The notes under the pieces: model-generated
What the model was told of the DNA's origin: nothing
Database searches by the model: none
Seen by the model: only the letters and a program-made list of their open reading frames with translations
Translations under genes and position numbers: made by a program
Shown here: positions 60,947 to 64,000 of the stretch, in pieces
Layout: every line of letters starts with the position of its first letter
Position numbering within the stretch: the stretch's first letter is position 1
Assembly: GCA_940671915.1 (NCBI GenBank)
Contig: CALNVZ010000174.1
Span: 18,523,115 to 18,587,114 of the forward strand
Direction: 5' to 3'
Length of the DNA: 64,000 nucleotides
DNA from: Paracentrotus lividus
Taxonomy: Eukaryota; Echinodermata; Echinoidea; Camarodonta; Echinidae

Positions 60947-63900
60947 AAGCTAATCGATGGTGTCCATGCGTGGCTGTGGTAGTCTATTTTTTCAATCTCC
61001 AGTTTTTCTTATGATTTTACCGATGTCTAGCCCCGTGGCTGATATTATACACCTGAACACCAGTCTAGATCTAAACACGACAGTCGGTGATGGCAAATAT
61101 GAATAACTTAGTTTCTAGCTTTTTGTCCAAAACACTTTGTATGTTTGACAGATGTATCGATTAAGACCGCCTATTCAATGGTATAGGCTACTAGTTCGTC
61201 AGTTCAGAATTAATTTTATAATGGTTAAAAAGGTAAATGTCACCGGGTACAATGTCCAGCTGATGGTGGTACGATTTCATCCACTCCTTCTCTTATTGAC
61301 GTTTTTAGATAATTATCAAGATCAACGTGGTTTTGTTGCGTGTTCTGAGTCTAAACACCTGCAGCCTACGCCGGAATCAATTGCAAGTTTTCTTATCATT
61401 GGTATAAATATCTATATCTTCTTTGAAAAAAAATATATAAAGCAAATTAGATTTTATTTTATAGCATTGATATAATTTCATATAAATTTAAGATATCAGA
61501 TATGCGTTAACAAGAAGGTATAAAATAAGATAGGAGACAATGACAGCTTTTTGAAAAAGATTCTTTTCGGTAATCTAAATGTTTGTAGTTACGACACGCA
61601 CTTCCTACAGATAAACATAACCTCAACGATTAAGCAAAATGAAAGGCTCCTGTGTGCAGAATAAAAACATAGACAATCATCGTTTCTGTATGTAGATGAT
61701 AAATGGTTTAAAATCCATTGTCAAGGTAGACACGGGTCTTACAGCAAGAACTAGACTGTCGCAAATGGGAATTTGGCTCCCTGACACAAAATAATGCTTG
61801 TAATTGGGCGATATTGCAGTGCGACGAAAGCTAATGATTTGGCTAGCTGAATATCATCTGACCTGCACCTTTTTGCTTTGCCGGTTCCAGTAACTCATAT
61901 TGAAAACAATTTTATCCTCCACCATATCTTCTTTCGAAAAGCTATCACTCTTAATAAATCAGTCATAATGCTGATTCCTAAATGGGTAATATTACATGAA
62001 AGAAACTAAATGAAAACACGAGTCATACTGACTTCATTAGTTTTATAGTTCGTTTTCACTTATTCATGACAATGGAGGGGTACATGTAAAGAATCAAAGA
62101 AAATTAATACAGACGCTCTCATGACTTTGTTATTCGGACAATATAACCCATTTGCCTCAGGATAATAACCAACATCAAAAATAACTTTGGTTGTTTTACA
62201 TAGTTCTATCAATTTTTTTTAATAACTTAGAATACATAATAAATGATTGAACCAAAGTTCTACTGAAATTCAATTGCCGTTAAATGAAGTCATATTGTTT
62301 TTATAAAAATATTGTTATTCAAATGGCTCAATGGCTCTTGTTCTATTTTTTCCGACATTATATGCTGTTACGTACTTTTATAACGAGATGCCATCATCCA
62401 TTTGCAACAAGAATCTTTGCAGGGTTGACATGAAAGTACGATGCTATATAATATCAACACAACAATGATAAATTATAAGTACAATAATGAATGTAGCAAA
62501 AAGTCTTTTCCGTCAAATAAAGTATAAACTTGAGCCTAACAAATCTAGTCCCTCATGACCGATTATGTTGTGTACGCCAAATTTTCCTCTTTACGTGTCT
62601 TTTCCCCTTCTATTCCCTGTTTGCATGTCTCGTACTGTTAGGCTTGAATAATTTATTGAGTGTATATAGCCTTATTGCAATGTATACTATACTGTATTTT
62701 ATCCCTTACTTCACATGACCTACTTGTATGCTTCGCTTTGTCTCGCATTACTTCCCTTAATTATCAAAGTTGCATTTAGATTTACTTTTGTTTCTTTAAT
62801 GTGATTATTAATGGGTCCGGGAGCGATTAGGGTGCATGTACATACTCCCAGCAAAAGTTCTACTTGCCAGATGCCTTTTATCAACAAAGGTATTGTAATT
62901 AAGTGCCCCTGGCAAATCATATTGGGTTTGCAAATTTCTTATATTAAATGTGAAGTTAATGAAAATGTTTAAAATGTTAGCTAAGGTATACCTCGCATTA
63001 TAGAAAATTATTAACATGTTTCTTATCGTTGCATTATGAATGGAAATAAACATTTATTGATTATTCCTTATTGCAATATTCGAAAGAGAAAAATACATAA
63101 AGGGTATAAAAAGATGCTCAGGTTTTGACTGTCTTATTTTTGACATTGCATTTTTTTAAAATACCATTTGATATTTTAATGTCAGTACATAATCACCAAA
63201 GCATATCTTATAAGAAGCTCATGTCAAAAAGGCTTATTTGTTGTTGATATTATAGTGCATAACCATAAATAGTATATAACATCTTAACCTTTCAAGAAAA
63301 ATATACTTTGAAACAGTCCCTCATTGCACGTGCCTAATGCATAGAAGTGCCCATTGTTAAATTTGATAATGGACGAAGTTATTGTCGTTAAATTTCAATA
63401 ATGTGAATATCTTTTCTTTTCCTTGTTTTTGTGCAAAAGTAATGCTCCTATTTAATTACCCTATTTTATATTTACATCTGAAGTCAATAAAGCTGGTTAC
63501 GTGCCTAACAGGGGAAGTAGGCCTACATCTTGTTTGTTTTTTATGATGAAGAAAAACGGATAAAATTAAGGTTCACATGTGAGATGATTGTACAATTATT
63601 TATTTCGGTGGAGTGAGCTTTTTAGCAGAGGACGGAATAAAATATACGCACAACTCTGTGGCTATTGTTGTTTTTATTTGCAATATATAACATTGATCAT
63701 TCAATGAAAATTGACTTTTGTTTGTATGAATATCGCTGAGTCATTTTGCAAAATATAGAAAGGAGACGGGTAGACTTGTATCATCAAAATTACGTTTCAA
63801 AATAGTTATTGCTAGATTAATTGATAAAAAGAGTCACACTAAATGAAACATGATAGATTCGGAAATAATTTTTAAATATCAAGCTTTGAATAATTATGCT

Positions 63901-64000
63901 TTTAAAAGACAAACGCGTCAAAATATATAAATCGTATAGGCACACACCACCGTCGACCTACAGGTGATACATCATTCGCTGGTGTGCCATAGTACGACCA

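Overview
This is a window of eukaryotic, AT-rich, intron-heavy animal DNA. Small exons with GT/AG splice sites lie in a sea of inverted-repeat elements, LINE and SINE remnants and microsatellites, with one assembly gap at 59544-59603. The element families (tRNA-derived SINE, many TA-flanked MITEs, repeats with GCTTCGCGCTCGC cores) and an invertebrate-like eag channel suggest a marine invertebrate, perhaps an echinoderm. That placement is an inference from style, not proof.

Two genes are supported. On the + strand at the left edge are the last two exons of a Cys-loop (nicotinic-receptor-like) ligand-gated channel subunit: pre-M1 to M2 (about 2019-2316) and M3 to M4 with the stop codon (3478-3881). 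Its ligand-binding exons are not seen; upstream is a tandem repeat array. On the - strand, ten exons between 42573 and 12914 encode an ether-a-go-go (KCNH1/KCNH5 class) voltage-gated potassium channel: PAS domain, linker, S1 to S6 with an SVGFGN filter, C-linker, cyclic-nucleotide-binding-homology domain and a C-terminal coiled coil. Splice phases agree at every junction. The N-terminal cap exon was not found and may lie to the right of the window. The genes are convergent, about 9 kb apart.

Two of the ten KCNH exons are damaged. The S2-S3 exon (29825-30010) carries a net one-base shift, and the large last exon (12914-13897) is broken by several frameshifts and stops, although its coiled coil and other segments are still readable in alternating frames. 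All splice sites and the other eight exons are intact. The cause is either indel errors in the assembly or a recently disabled copy.

The rest is repeats: a 5' tandem array (1-1800), about a dozen TIR or foldback elements, a LINE remnant (28599-29793), a tRNA-type SINE (17830-18064), a facing pair of minisatellites (14091-15629), a duplicated 570-bp block and recurrent CACGTG palindromes (36885-39070), and a gap-flanking 235-bp duplication (59309-59838). From 42574 to the right end I recognise no coding exon.
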